A stretch of 64,000 nucleotides of DNA from Fervidicola ferrireducens (GTDB lineage: Bacteria > Bacillota > Thermosediminibacteria > Thermosediminibacterales > Thermosediminibacteraceae). Location of the stretch: contig NZ_LOED01000011.1 in assembly GCF_001562425.1 (NCBI RefSeq), positions 1-64,000 of the forward strand. Direction: 5' to 3'. Of this stretch, positions 1 to 8,380 are shown in pieces; within the stretch, counting starts at the first letter, position 1; every line of letters begins with the position of its first letter. Position numbers and translations under genes: made by a program. The notes under the pieces were generated by a model. It saw only the letters and a list, made by a program, of their open reading frames with translations, ran no database searches and was not told the DNA's origin.

Positions 1-1
1 T

Positions 2-103
2 GCTTTAGAGCGGCTAAACGAAGAGATACGCCGACGTGAAAGGGTTATTAGGATATTTCCCAACCGCGAATCAGCTATACGTCTAATTGGGGCATTGAGT
101 TAA
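2..103 (+). CDS. IS256-family (mutator) transposase, C-terminal end only
   Basis: The window opens inside a reading frame that gives 33 residues ending in RLNEEIRRRERVIRIFPN and then an IGALS terminus, followed by TAA. This tail is characteristic of IS256/mutator-type DDE transposases. The rest of the gene lies outside the window, so intactness cannot be judged. The bases just after the stop (104-126, GTCCGTATAATTGTGTAAAA) are probably the right terminal repeat of the element, but the left end is not available to confirm it. Confidence 0.75.
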   Translation, partial: ALERLNEEIRRRERVIRIFPNRESAIRLIGALS

Positions 104-192
104 GTCCGTATAATTGTGTAAAAAAGAGATTAACGCTTGCTGTTATACACACAATATTACTTACAGTTCCGGTCCTGCTGATTTATTTACTA

Positions 193-669
193 ATGGGATA
201 CAAATTCAAAGAAATGGGTTTTAGTGTAAGGTACTTAAGACTTACATTTATTCTTTTAGGATTGAGTGTGCTCCTAGGTATTTACGGTGGATTATATAAA
301 TATTTCAATCACAAAATGTTACTTTATAAAATGATTTCATTTGTTTTTGGGACATTTGTAAATGGTTTACCCGAGGAATTGTTTTGTAGAGGTTTTTTAC
401 TTCCGCGGTTAGAAATTATTTTAAAGAATTCGCTAAATGCGTTAGTTATTTCTGACATAATTTTTACTGCACTCCATATTCCTTCTATCGTAATAAAAGG
501 AAATTACAGTCTTTTATACGTATTTCTAAATGTTGTCAGCTTCACACATCCTACAGGTCTAATATGGGGATATTTATATCTACGGACAAGAAGCATAATT
601 CCCGGTATGATCTGGCATACTTCCGTTGGAAAATTGGGTACGATTTTTTTGGGTGATTTCAGTTTATGA
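193..669 (+). CDS. CPBP-family intramembrane metalloprotease, probably 5'-truncated by the adjacent IS
   Basis: A 158-residue hydrophobic protein with the CPBP (CAAX protease and bacteriocin-processing, Abi) signatures: EELFCRGF (EExxxR) around residues 60-67, FTALH around 90-94 and a later WHTSVG near 141-146. CPBP proteins are membrane-embedded glutamate/metal proteases and are usually 200-300 residues. The frame stays open upstream of the first ATG, back through 121 to about 103, and encodes a further hydrophobic stretch (LTLAVIHTILLTVPVLLIYL), so the native gene probably started further left and was cut by the IS element whose transposase ends at 103. A shortened protein could still start at 193. 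AT-rich compared with its neighbours. Confidence 0.6.
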   Translation: MGYKFKEMGFSVRYLRLTFILLGLSVLLGIYGGLYKYFNHKMLLYKMISFVFGTFVNGLPEELFCRGFLLPRLEIILKNSLNALVISDIIFTALHIPSIVIKGNYSLLYVFLNVVSFTHPTGLIWGYLYLRTRSIIPGMIWHTSVGKLGTIFLGDFSL

Positions 670-741
670 AAAAGAAAAAATCTTTTCTCCTTCCCGACCT
701 TTATCTTTTTGACTTATGAAATAAGGGGAAGGGTTGAAATA

Positions 742-782
742 AGGGGAAGGGTTAGTGATAAATACTTCCCCTAAGTTTTTTT
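742..782 (+). terminator. Candidate rho-independent terminator after the CPBP gene
   Basis: An 8-bp stem AGGGGAAG (742-749) pairs with CTTCCCCT (765-772) across a 15-nt loop and is followed by AAG and seven T. The 5' arm lies in an 18-bp direct repeat (GAAATAAGGGGAAGGGTT, about 718-753) present twice in tandem. The rest of 670-879 shows no gene. Confidence 0.5.
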
Positions 783-879
783 CATATGGGATTGAAAATT
801 AGCTTACTTCGTGGGTTATATAATCTTTGGATAAGCAGTAAAATGTACTAGCTCAAAAAATTTCCGGGGAGGGATATTT

Positions 880-2229
880 ATGAGGCTGTTTCTTAAAAAG
901 GGCTTGGGACTGCTGCTTGTGGTAATGCTCCTTTGGCTTATCCTGACTTCGTACATAACAGTCGCCGAAGCTGCTCCTCCGGCAAAAAACGTGGTTCTTT
1001 TCATCGGAGATGGTATGGGTTACGGACATTTAACATTGGGACGGATTTTCAAGGGGAACGCGCTAACCGTGGACGGGTTCAAATATAACGGTACCGTCTC
1101 CACTTATCCCAACGATCCCGTCGAAAAGTGGGTGACCGACTCGTCGGCGGCCGCCACCGCCATCGCCACTGGAGTAAAGACTTACAATTCCGCCATAAGC
1201 GTCGATGTTAATAAAAAGCCCGTTGAGACTATCTTAGAAATAGCCCAGAAGAAGGGCAAAGCTACCGGCCTCGTGACGACTACAAGGATAACCCACGCGA
1301 CTCCAGCGGCGTTTGCGGCTCACAATGTTGACAGGGACGCCGAAAACGAAATAGCGGTGGATATGCTGAATCATAAGGTGGATGTGCTCCTGGGGGGTGG
1401 AAAGCAGCACTTTATTTCCAAGGAACAGGGTGGTAAGAGGGAAGATGGCCGGGACTTAATAGCCGAAGCTAAAAAAATGGGTTATACGGTTGTTGAAAAC
1501 AGGGATGAAATGCTTAAAGTGACCCGGGGTAAATTGCTGGGCCTTTTCAAAATGAGCCATCTCAGTTTTGAAATCGACAGAGACTCTGGTAGGGAACCCA
1601 GCCTGGCTGAGATGACGAAAAAGGCAATAGAGATTTTAAGTAAGGATAAGGACGGCTTTTTCCTCATGGTAGAGGGAGGCCGAATCGACCATGCATCCCA
1701 CATCCACGATGGGGCGGTGGTGGCGAGGGACGTTCTAGCTTTCGATGAGGCAGTTAAAGTAGCTTTGGATTTCGCAAAAGGCCGCAATGATACCCTGGTA
1801 ATAGTTACGGCAGACCACGAGACCGGCGGGTTGTCGATTGGCGGCTACGGCCAGTACAACTTCGAGCCCGAGGTGCTAAAGTTGCAAAAGAATTCTATCG
1901 AAGAAGTCATAGCTCCCAAACTGACCCCCGACAACATAAAGCAGGTCTTCTCCAACTACCTTGGCATTGAAGACCTCACGATCGACGAAATGATACTTAT
2001 GTTAAACGCCTTTAAAGAAAAAGATAAAAATCCGTCCGCGGTGGTAAATGCAGTAGCCGATATTATGAGCAAGCGGGCGCTGCTCGGATGGACTTCCACC
2101 GCCCATACCGGTGCGGACGTTCCCGTAATGGCCTATGGTCCGTACGCCGAGACATTTACAGGGCACATAGACAATACAGACATCTTTAAATTGATGGTGC
2201 AGGCGATTGGATTGAAAATATATAGATGA
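880..2229 (+). CDS. phoA: Alkaline phosphatase, exported
   Basis: A 449-residue alkaline phosphatase, hydrolysing phosphate monoesters outside the membrane. Residues 1-31 form a signal peptide (basic start, hydrophobic core, VAEAA). GDGMG at 43-47 provides metal ligands. TDSSAAATA at 86-94 contains the nucleophile, probably S88, aligned with the DSA motif of E. coli PhoA. Later metal-binding motifs are HASHIHD, TADHETGG and TSTAHTGADVP. Length matches the family. A GGGGAGGG ribosome site precedes the ATG and an own terminator follows, so the gene is monocistronic. No Pho box was recognised. Confidence 0.93.
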   Translation: MRLFLKKGLGLLLVVMLLWLILTSYITVAEAAPPAKNVVLFIGDGMGYGHLTLGRIFKGNALTVDGFKYNGTVSTYPNDPVEKWVTDSSAAATAIATGVKTYNSAISVDVNKKPVETILEIAQKKGKATGLVTTTRITHATPAAFAAHNVDRDAENEIAVDMLNHKVDVLLGGGKQHFISKEQGGKREDGRDLIAEAKKMGYTVVENRDEMLKVTRGKLLGLFKMSHLSFEIDRDSGREPSLAEMTKKAIEILSKDKDGFFLMVEGGRIDHASHIHDGAVVARDVLAFDEAVKVALDFAKGRNDTLVIVTADHETGGLSIGGYGQYNFEPEVLKLQKNSIEEVIAPKLTPDNIKQVFSNYLGIEDLTIDEMILMLNAFKEKDKNPSAVVNAVADIMSKRALLGWTSTAHTGADVPVMAYGPYAETFTGHIDNTDIFKLMVQAIGLKIYR

Positions 2230-2252
2230 GGAGCCTTTCCGGCTCCTTTTTT
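2229..2252 (+). terminator. Rho-independent terminator of phoA
   Basis: AGGAGCC (2229-2235) pairs with GGCTCCT across a short TTTCC loop and is followed by a run of T. It overlaps the phoA stop codon. Confidence 0.85.
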
Positions 2253-2412
2253 ATATCCTTCTCTTAAAGAGATGTCTGCCGAAATTAACGCGGGCATCCC
2301 AATAATCCCGCTTGTAATGTACCACAGTTTCGTTTAATAGCTCTTTTATTTTAGGCAAGTTATCTGACCCATCTACAGCGGTAAAAAGCAGCTTATTTAC
2401 AAAAATTCTCCA
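2251..2412 (-). pseudogene. Possible C-terminal gene remnant, unknown family
   Basis: On the minus strand about 53 codons without a good start read from 2412 to a TAA at 2251-2253, including VDGSDNLPKIKELLNETVV and ending NFGRHLFKRRI. The composition looks protein-like rather than random, and an in-frame stop lies just upstream. I do not recognise the family. It may be the tail of a gene deleted when the surrounding accessory genes arrived. Nothing else is visible in 2253-2462. Confidence 0.25.
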
Positions 2413-2462
2413 TTATGCTAATATGAAACATAATAATAATTCCTACCATTATCTCATATGGA

Positions 2463-2825
2463 ATGATGTACATGGACATAAAAAGGGAGAAAGAAGAATA
2501 CGAAGCCCTGTTGAAAAGTGAACTGGAAAGGATTACAGCAGAACTAAAAAAGCTCGGAGCGGAAAAAATATTGCTCTTCGGGTCTTATGCCCGGGGGCGT
2601 GAGGACCTTTTTACCGATCTTGATATTATAGCTATTTTAAAGAGCGATTTGCCCTTTATCGACCGGATAGGTTTTATCTATAGGAAAATAGCTCCTAGAG
2701 TAGCTGCGGATATACTGGTTTATACGCCCGAAGAATGGGAAACTGTGAAGGAAAAGCCCTTTTTCAAGAAGGCTGTAGCTGAGGGGAGGGTGCTGTATGA
2801 GAAGGTCGGGGATGGAAGAGGGTAA
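2463..2825 (+). CDS. MNT-type nucleotidyltransferase domain protein (MntA-like)
   Basis: A 120-residue minimal nucleotidyltransferase. LLFGSYARGREDLFTDLDII (about residues 37-56) contains the GSxARG and DxD motifs of the pol-beta superfamily. In characterised MNT/HEPN pairs the MNT protein is the antitoxin, which adenylylates the HEPN ribonuclease. The gene overlaps the following HEPN frame by 29 bp, as in such pairs. Alternative start ATG at 2472. The HEPN partner is damaged, so this copy may be an orphan. Confidence 0.75.
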   Translation: MMYMDIKREKEEYEALLKSELERITAELKKLGAEKILLFGSYARGREDLFTDLDIIAILKSDLPFIDRIGFIYRKIAPRVAADILVYTPEEWETVKEKPFFKKAVAEGRVLYEKVGDGRG

Positions 2826-3143
2826 GAGATGGCTGGAACAGGCAAAAGAAGACTTAAAGTGGGCAAGGATGCTCGCCGAACAAGGCGGCTACCATATCGC
2901 GTGCTTTTTAGCCCAGCAGGTGGCCGAAAAAGCAATTAAGGCTTTTTTGTACGCTATGGGGGAAACAATCGTCCCGGGCCATTCGGTGAACGTATTAGCC
3001 CGGAAAGCCGCTCAATATAATGAAAAAATAGAGGAAAAGTGCGAAAAATGGTCTGTGCGACGGAAGTTGTGGATTTGGCGGAGGATGCGGTTAATACGGT
3101 CGAAGGAATAATGAATGATTTAGAAAGTGGAAAGCTGCAATAG
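2797..3143 (+). pseudogene. HEPN-domain protein, internally deleted and frameshifted
   Basis: The first part from ATG 2797 (or 2812) is a clear HEPN domain: RWLEQAKEDLKWARMLAE, FLAQQVAEKAIKAFLY and GHSVNVL. After about residue 75 the frame turns into an unconvincing basic tail ending at 3111. In another frame, from about 3056 to the TAG at 3141-3143, the typical helical end of the family reappears (TEVVDLAEDAVNTVEGIMN). The middle segment, which normally carries the TRYPD-like loop, is missing, so the gene has a deletion plus a frameshift. It would have been the toxin or partner of the upstream MNT protein. Confidence 0.65.
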
Positions 3144-3164
3144 ATGGATGGGTTAGCCGTAGTC

Positions 3165-3193
3165 TTGACAAAGCAATAGCCTGAAGGTAAAAT
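3165..3193 (+). promoter_or_regulatory. SigmaA promoter for the T-box leader
   Basis: TTGACA at 3165-3170, 17-bp spacer, TAAAAT at 3188-3193. Transcription would start near 3200, at the beginning of the T-box leader. Confidence 0.7.
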
Positions 3194-3199
3194 ATACAT

Positions 3200-3453
3200 A
3201 AAAATCAAGATTGTAAAGGCGTTGACGGGGAGGAGTAGGAAGCCCGCCCTTATAAAGAGAGGAAGGCCGCCGGCTGAAAGCCTTCTTAAGGGCGCTTTCG
3301 AAGGTCGCCCCTGAGCCGCTTCGGCGAAAGAGTAGCCGGAGCCGGTTTTACCGTTAGGTTTTCAAGAGCCCGGGTGAAAATCCGGGAATTAAGGTGGTAC
3401 CGCGAAAGGGGCCTTTCGTCCTTAAATCAGGGCGAAGGGCCTTAAAGTTTTTC
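3200..3453 (+). promoter_or_regulatory. T-box leader (tRNA-sensing), probably valine-specific
   Basis: The conserved T-box AAGGTGGTACCGCG lies at 3391-3404, followed by a terminator whose arms are about GGGCCTTTCGTCC (3409-3421) and GGGCGAAGGGCC (3430-3441), then a T run at 3448-3452. Upstream are an AGAGA (GA-motif) segment at 3258-3262 and stem I elements. A GTC triplet at 3304-3306, in the position expected for the specifier loop, would read tRNA-Val. The first synthetase gene downstream is valS, but about 2.2 kb of inserted DNA separates them. Uncharged tRNA would favour read-through; charged tRNA would favour termination. Confidence 0.88.
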
Positions 3454-3537
3454 TCGAGTATTGAAAGGAGGATTGCAGCAGCTTCAAGAAACTGCACTGT
3501 AGTTGACTTTACTTAACTATTTTGCTACCATGAAAGC

Positions 3538-3716
3538 ATGGTACTCTTATCCATTGGAGAAGCAGCGAAAAGATTAGGCGAACACCCGAACAGGCTTCGT
3601 GCATGGGAAAAACAGGGACTGATCAACCCCGTGCGGCTGCCCGGCGGCAAGCTAGAATCCCCGATTTTCGGGAGCTGATAAGAAATGCCGAAGAAGCAGA
3701 AAAAGGACAAATTTAG
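3538..3716 (+). pseudogene. Short MerR-type HTH frame of IS607-like unit, frameshifted
   Basis: From ATG 3538 the frame reads MVLLSIGEAAKRLGEHPNRL and continues RAWEKQGLINPVRLPGGK, the winged HTH that opens IS607 TnpA serine recombinases. It stops at TGA 3676 after 46 residues. One base further in phase, the sequence DFRELIRNAEEAEKGQI continues to TAG 3714-3716, so a single missing base near 3650-3655 probably broke a protein of about 59 residues. No serine-recombinase catalytic domain follows. The frame overlaps the TnpB-like gene by about 30 bp. A possible promoter (TTGACT 3503-3508) lies upstream. Confidence 0.55.
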
Positions 3717-5373
3717 CATGACGATATGCGGGGAGTTCTTCCCGGAAGTTTACCCGGCCTTTCGTTCGCAAAAATGGAGCCGTGGTGAGGAAGACCCCCT
3801 TGAGACGGAAATGCGCCTTTTTTCTTCATGTATGCGCTGGGCCTTCAACCGGCTGCTGGAGGGTATATCCCGGGATGAAATAAAGAAATTGGGGCAAGAA
3901 CTCTTCGGAATCAACTCCCGATATGCGGACGACGCCAGGCTTAAAGCACAGGCCCTCCTGGACTCCCAAAAAGAGCTGCTGGAGCTGGAGATTGAGGAGA
4001 CGAAAAACAAGCTGAGCCGGGCGAGGAAGAAACTCGGCACAGCTATGAGAAAGCTGGCGAAGGCAGAAGAAAGAGGCAATGCCCCGGATATTGTAGAAAA
4101 ACTCCGCCTGGCAGTCAAGGGGCAGAACAACCGGGTAGCATCTCTGGAGAAAAAGCTGGCCGAACTTGAAGTACATCTGAAGAATGGCACGATACCGAAG
4201 GTAGTCTTTGGCGGCAGAAAGCTATGGGAAAAGGTCTGCAAGGGGCTGGCTGCGCGGGATGAGTGGCAATCATCCCGCAAAAACCGCCTCTACTCCCGGG
4301 GAGACGAGACAAAAGGCGGCAACCCTAACATCAAGGTATCCTTTGACGGGCAGGACTTCCGCCTGGCTGTATCCATATCCCACCTTTCCCAACAGCGAGG
4401 CACGGATAAACTTGGCCGCCCGAAGATGAGCAAAGCCCCGAGAGTAGAAGGAAAGTTGTGGCTGCCGGAGAATCACCGGGACCTGGTGCGGATATGGCTG
4501 GCCATGAAACTGCCCTATACGGTAGAGCTGGTCCGCACCCCGGAGGACCGCTATATAGCGCATCTGACGTTAGATTTGGGCGGGATGAAGGAACCTGATT
4601 TTACTAAAGGCTGTTTAGCCCTGGACATCAACCCTGACGGGATAGCCTTATGCAATATAAGTGCTTTTGGCCAGCCTGAGCCGTGGCCGGAAGATTTTAA
4701 AATCCCTTGCCCCGGCAACCTGGGCAAGTATGAAGGAGAGTTTCAAGTTATCACCTACCCGAACGGCTTTCTCTACATCAGCATACCCGACCTGGCCTAT
4801 ACTTGTGGCTTCCGGAGGGACTACCTGATAGGCGTTTTAGCCAAAGTAGTAATAGACATAGCCTTCTTCCTGGGCAAATCCATTGCCATGGAGGAACTCA
4901 ATTTTAACAAAGACAGGCTGGATACCAACAAAAAATTTAACCGAATGGCTTCAAACTTCCCATTTGCCAGGATGGTGGAAGCGGTGTGCAGAAGGGCAGT
5001 CAAGGAAGGAGTGCCATTTAAGCTCGTATCTGCCCGGCACACATCTACTATAGGTTACTGGAAGTATACGAAGCGCTATGCCGTTCCGGTGCACTGTGCT
5101 GCGGCTCTGAGCATAGGCCGCCGGGCGATGGGTTTTGAGGAACGGGTAACTAAAGAACTTAAACAACTAATAGTTCAGATCAAGCAAGAGCTGACCTGTA
5201 AGGTCGATCCTCATACACCGAGGGAAGGAAGAGGGATGACCCGCAAGGTCAGGGCCTGCTTGAGGCGGCTGGAGGAAAAGCTCCTTTTGCACAACGGGCT
5301 TACCCGGTGGCAGCAGGAGGCGTTTTACTCCGTCTGGCACGACCTCAAGGAACTTGCCCTGTCCTTACGGTGA
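3685..5373 (+). CDS. TnpB-like (IS200/IS605/IS607 OrfB-related) protein
   Basis: A 562-residue protein related to TnpB RNA-guided nucleases, larger than the usual 350-450. Residues 95-165 are a long coiled-coil-like charged segment. The RuvC-like half has ALDINPDG (D314) as motif I and IAMEELNF (E403/E404) as motif II. The usual third motif DxNAA is replaced by VPVHCAAALSIGRR (468-481) without an obvious acidic residue, and the CxxC...CxxC zinc finger of canonical TnpB is absent. Whether it cuts DNA is therefore unclear. It lies in the valine T-box operon between leader and valS and is followed by a structured GC-rich tail. The GC-rich codon use differs from that of the CPBP and HEPN genes upstream. 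Confidence 0.75.
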   Translation: MPKKQKKDKFSMTICGEFFPEVYPAFRSQKWSRGEEDPLETEMRLFSSCMRWAFNRLLEGISRDEIKKLGQELFGINSRYADDARLKAQALLDSQKELLELEIEETKNKLSRARKKLGTAMRKLAKAEERGNAPDIVEKLRLAVKGQNNRVASLEKKLAELEVHLKNGTIPKVVFGGRKLWEKVCKGLAARDEWQSSRKNRLYSRGDETKGGNPNIKVSFDGQDFRLAVSISHLSQQRGTDKLGRPKMSKAPRVEGKLWLPENHRDLVRIWLAMKLPYTVELVRTPEDRYIAHLTLDLGGMKEPDFTKGCLALDINPDGIALCNISAFGQPEPWPEDFKIPCPGNLGKYEGEFQVITYPNGFLYISIPDLAYTCGFRRDYLIGVLAKVVIDIAFFLGKSIAMEELNFNKDRLDTNKKFNRMASNFPFARMVEAVCRRAVKEGVPFKLVSARHTSTIGYWKYTKRYAVPVHCAAALSIGRRAMGFEERVTKELKQLIVQIKQELTCKVDPHTPREGRGMTRKVRACLRRLEEKLLLHNGLTRWQQEAFYSVWHDLKELALSLR

Positions 5374-5640
5374 CCCCGTTTAGCCGGTGTCGGACAAACC
5401 GGTAGGCGCCCTAACAGGGCGGTCCGGGCGGCGGTGAGCACACCGCCTCTACTCCAGTTTACTCCGACCTGCGGGTGTTTTGCGCCCCGCCAGTCCGAGC
5501 AGGCGAGCCTGGGGTATGGGGGTAGGATTGACTGCTCCGTCCGGACTCCGGGTGGGACTCCCGGGCCTAGGCCCCCTGTCGCCCTGCCCCTCGGGGGGCA
5601 AATCAAATATTACGGAAAGGAGGCGAAAGCCTGGTCTGGG
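5374..5640 (+). ncRNA. GC-rich structured tail after the TnpB-like gene, candidate guide RNA (omega RNA) scaffold
   Basis: There is no convincing gene here, although GC-rich frames stay open by chance. Consecutive hairpins are visible: CCGGT/ACCGG (5384-5388 with 5398-5402), GCCCT/AGGGC (5408-5412 with 5416-5420), GGCGGTG/CACCGCC (5430-5436 with 5441-5447, loop AGCA) and GCCCC/GGGGC (5586-5590 with 5595-5599). TnpB elements make their guide RNA from the 3' end of tnpB and the right end of the element, so this is the expected place for one. The AT-rich sequence from about 5600 would then be flanking DNA. Inference only. Confidence 0.35.
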
Positions 5641-5698
5641 GGCCGGCTTGGCTGGAGATAAAAACAGTCAAGTTTTTTGAACCAGGAGATGTGTCATA

Positions 5699-8347
5699 AT
5701 GGCTTTTTCAGATATTCCTTCTGTTTACGATCCCAAGAGCGTAGAGAATAAATGGTACAAGTTCTGGGAAGAAAACGAGTTTTTCAGGGCGAAGATCGAG
5801 CCGGAGAAGGAACCTTTCACCATAGTTATCCCTCCGCCCAATGTGACAGGGAACCTACACCTCGGACATGCTCTGAACAATACCATACAGGACATCCTGA
5901 TAAGGTATAAAAGAATGAGAGGATATCCGACGCTGTGGCTGCCCGGCACCGACCACGCGGGAATTGCTACGGAAGCTAAGGTGAAGGAGCAGCTGGCGGA
6001 GGAGGGGCTTTCCAAATACGACCTTGGAAGGGAAAAGTTCCTCGAGAGGGTTTGGGCCTGGAAAGAAAAGTACGGCAACACCATAGTAAACCAGCTGAAA
6101 AAACTCGGAGCTTCCTGCGACTGGTCCAGGTTCAGGTTCACTTTGGACGAAGGGCTGAGCCGTGCCGTGAGGGAAGTATTCGTGAGGCTTTACGAAAAGG
6201 GCCTGATATACCGGGGCGACTATATCGTAAACTGGTGCCCCACCTGCAAGACCACTCTTTCCGATATAGAGGTGGAACACGAGGAAAGGCAGGATAAGCT
6301 CTATTACGTGAAATACCCCTTTAGCGATGGTTCGGGGCACATAACCGTGGCGACCACCAGGCCCGAGACCATCTTGGGCGATACGGCGGTAGCAGTAAAT
6401 CCCGCCGATGAAAGGTACAGGGCGTATATCGGAAAGACAGTGATACTGCCGTTGGTGGGAAGGGAAATTCCTGTAATCGCCGACGAGTACGTGGATATGC
6501 AGTTCGGCACCGGTGCCGTGAAGATAACCCCTGGCCATGACCCCAACGACTTTGAAATAGGCCTCAGGCACGGATTGCCCATAATCAAGGTGATGGATGA
6601 AGAAGGGCGGATGAACGAAAGCGCAGGAAAGTTTAAAGGACAAGACAGGTACGAATGCCGGAAGGCAATAGTAGAAGAATTGAAAGAAAAAGGCTTCATG
6701 GCAAAGATAGAAGACCTAACCCACAGCGTCGGCAAGTGTTACAGGTGCGATACCGTTGTAGAGCCAATGGTTTCAAAGCAATGGTTCGTCAGGATGAAGC
6801 CTCTGGCGGAGCCCGCCATCGAAGTGGTAAAGCAGGGCAGGGTGCAGTTCGTTCCAGAGAGGTTCACTAAAATTTACATTAACTGGCTTGAGAATATCCA
6901 CGACTGGTGTATCTCAAGGCAGCTCTGGTGGGGTCACAGGATTCCCGCCTGGTATTGCCAGGATTGCGGAGAAACCATAGTTTCTCGGGAAACCCCTGCA
7001 AAATGCACAAAATGCGGCGGAACTTCTCTGGAACAGGACCCCGATGTTTTGGATACCTGGTTCAGTTCAGCCCTATGGCCTTTCTCCACCCTGGGTTGGC
7101 CCGATGAAACGGAGGACCTTAAGTATTTTTATCCGACCACGGTGCTGGTCACCGGTTACGATATCATATTCTTCTGGGTGGCCCGCATGATATTTATGGC
7201 GATGGAGTTCATGAAAAGAGAACCGTTTAAATACGTGGCGATAACCGGCCTTGTGAGAGACGCTCAGGGTCGCAAGATGAGCAAATCTCTGGGCAACGGC
7301 ATAGACCCGCTGGAGGTCATAGAAAAATACGGCGCCGATACCCTAAGATTTGCACTTTGCACTGGCAACACTCCGGGAAACGATATAAGGTTTTCGTGGG
7401 AGAAAGCGGAGCACAGCAGGAATTTTGCCAACAAAATATGGAATGCTTCCCGCTTCGTCATGATGAACCTGGAAGATTTCACACCGGGAGAGGTAGAAAT
7501 TGATAAGCTGTCACTGAAGGATCGCTGGATTTTGTCAAGGCTCAACGATGTAACGAGAGAAGTTACGGAATTTCTGGAAAGATTTGAGGTCGGGATGGCG
7601 GCCCAGAAGGTCTACGACTTTTTCTGGAGCGAGTTTTGCGACTGGTACATCGAAATGGCAAAAATAGACCTTTACGGCGAGGACGAATCGGCGAAAATGA
7701 GAACCAAGCAGGTGCTGTATACGGTGCTGGAGAGGGTTTTGAGGCTGCTGCATCCTTTCATGCCCTTTATCACGGAAGAGATATGGCAGCACCTGCCACA
7801 TGAGGGAAGGAGCATAATGGTGTCAGCTTGGCCGGAATACAGGGCCGATTGGAGGTTTGAAGACGCGGGGGATATGCAAATCCTCATGGATGCGGTAAGA
7901 GGCATCAGAAACATCAGGGCGGAGATGAACGTGCCTCCATCCAAAAAGGCAAAAGCGGTGGTTAGAACTGGTGATGCAAAAACCCACGAGCTGCTTAGGC
8001 AAAACATTGAGATAATAAAGGCTCTGGCGAAAGTTTCCGAAGCAGATTTCATCCCTGAAGGAAATCCTGCCCCCGGAAAAGCCATGAGCTGCGTCATAAG
8101 GGGTGCGGAAATATTCATCCCCATGGAGGGGCTGGTGGACCTGGAAGCGGAAGTCGCAAGGTTACAAAAGGAAAAGTCGGATTTGGAAAAAGAAATTACG
8201 GCAGTCAGGAAAAAACTTTCAAACCACAATTTCCTCGCTAAAGCTCCGAAGGACGTGGTGGAAAAGGAAAAGCAAAAGGAAAAGGACTACATCGATATGC
8301 TAAAGCGCATAGAGGCTAGATTACAACTCCTGACCGCCAAGAGTTAA
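5699..8347 (+). CDS. valS: Valyl-tRNA synthetase
   Basis: An 882-residue class I synthetase charging tRNA-Val. The HIGH-type motif is HLGH at 54-57 within [15 protein letters not shown], and KMSKS occurs near residue 525. The CP1 editing domain contains [15 protein letters not shown]. Zinc-type CxxC pairs are present (WCPTCK; CQDCGE with CTKCG). The anticodon-binding domain follows, and a C-terminal coiled coil (about 810-882) is typical of ValRS. AGGAGA lies 8 bases before the ATG. It would be controlled by the valine T-box about 2.2 kb upstream if read-through passes the inserted TnpB unit; no strong promoter was found directly before the gene. folC follows after 33 bp. Confidence 0.97.
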   Translation: MAFSDIPSVYDPKSVENKWYKFWEENEFFRAKIEPEKEPFTIVIPPPNVTGNLHLGHALNNTIQDILIRYKRMRGYPTLWLPGTDHAGIATEAKVKEQLAEEGLSKYDLGREKFLERVWAWKEKYGNTIVNQLKKLGASCDWSRFRFTLDEGLSRAVREVFVRLYEKGLIYRGDYIVNWCPTCKTTLSDIEVEHEERQDKLYYVKYPFSDGSGHITVATTRPETILGDTAVAVNPADERYRAYIGKTVILPLVGREIPVIADEYVDMQFGTGAVKITPGHDPNDFEIGLRHGLPIIKVMDEEGRMNESAGKFKGQDRYECRKAIVEELKEKGFMAKIEDLTHSVGKCYRCDTVVEPMVSKQWFVRMKPLAEPAIEVVKQGRVQFVPERFTKIYINWLENIHDWCISRQLWWGHRIPAWYCQDCGETIVSRETPAKCTKCGGTSLEQDPDVLDTWFSSALWPFSTLGWPDETEDLKYFYPTTVLVTGYDIIFFWVARMIFMAMEFMKREPFKYVAITGLVRDAQGRKMSKSLGNGIDPLEVIEKYGADTLRFALCTGNTPGNDIRFSWEKAEHSRNFANKIWNASRFVMMNLEDFTPGEVEIDKLSLKDRWILSRLNDVTREVTEFLERFEVGMAAQKVYDFFWSEFCDWYIEMAKIDLYGEDESAKMRTKQVLYTVLERVLRLLHPFMPFITEEIWQHLPHEGRSIMVSAWPEYRADWRFEDAGDMQILMDAVRGIRNIRAEMNVPPSKKAKAVVRTGDAKTHELLRQNIEIIKALAKVSEADFIPEGNPAPGKAMSCVIRGAEIFIPMEGLVDLEAEVARLQKEKSDLEKEITAVRKKLSNHNFLAKAPKDVVEKEKQKEKDYIDMLKRIEARLQLLTAKS

Positions 8348-8380
8348 TACGTATCAAAATTATGGGAAGGGGCTATTCTT

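Noticed and set aside
5434-5661. Open frames of 60-90 codons in the GC-rich region before valS
   Set aside because: They overlap in several frames, are rich in proline, glycine and arginine, lack good ribosome sites and coincide with hairpins; high GC explains them.
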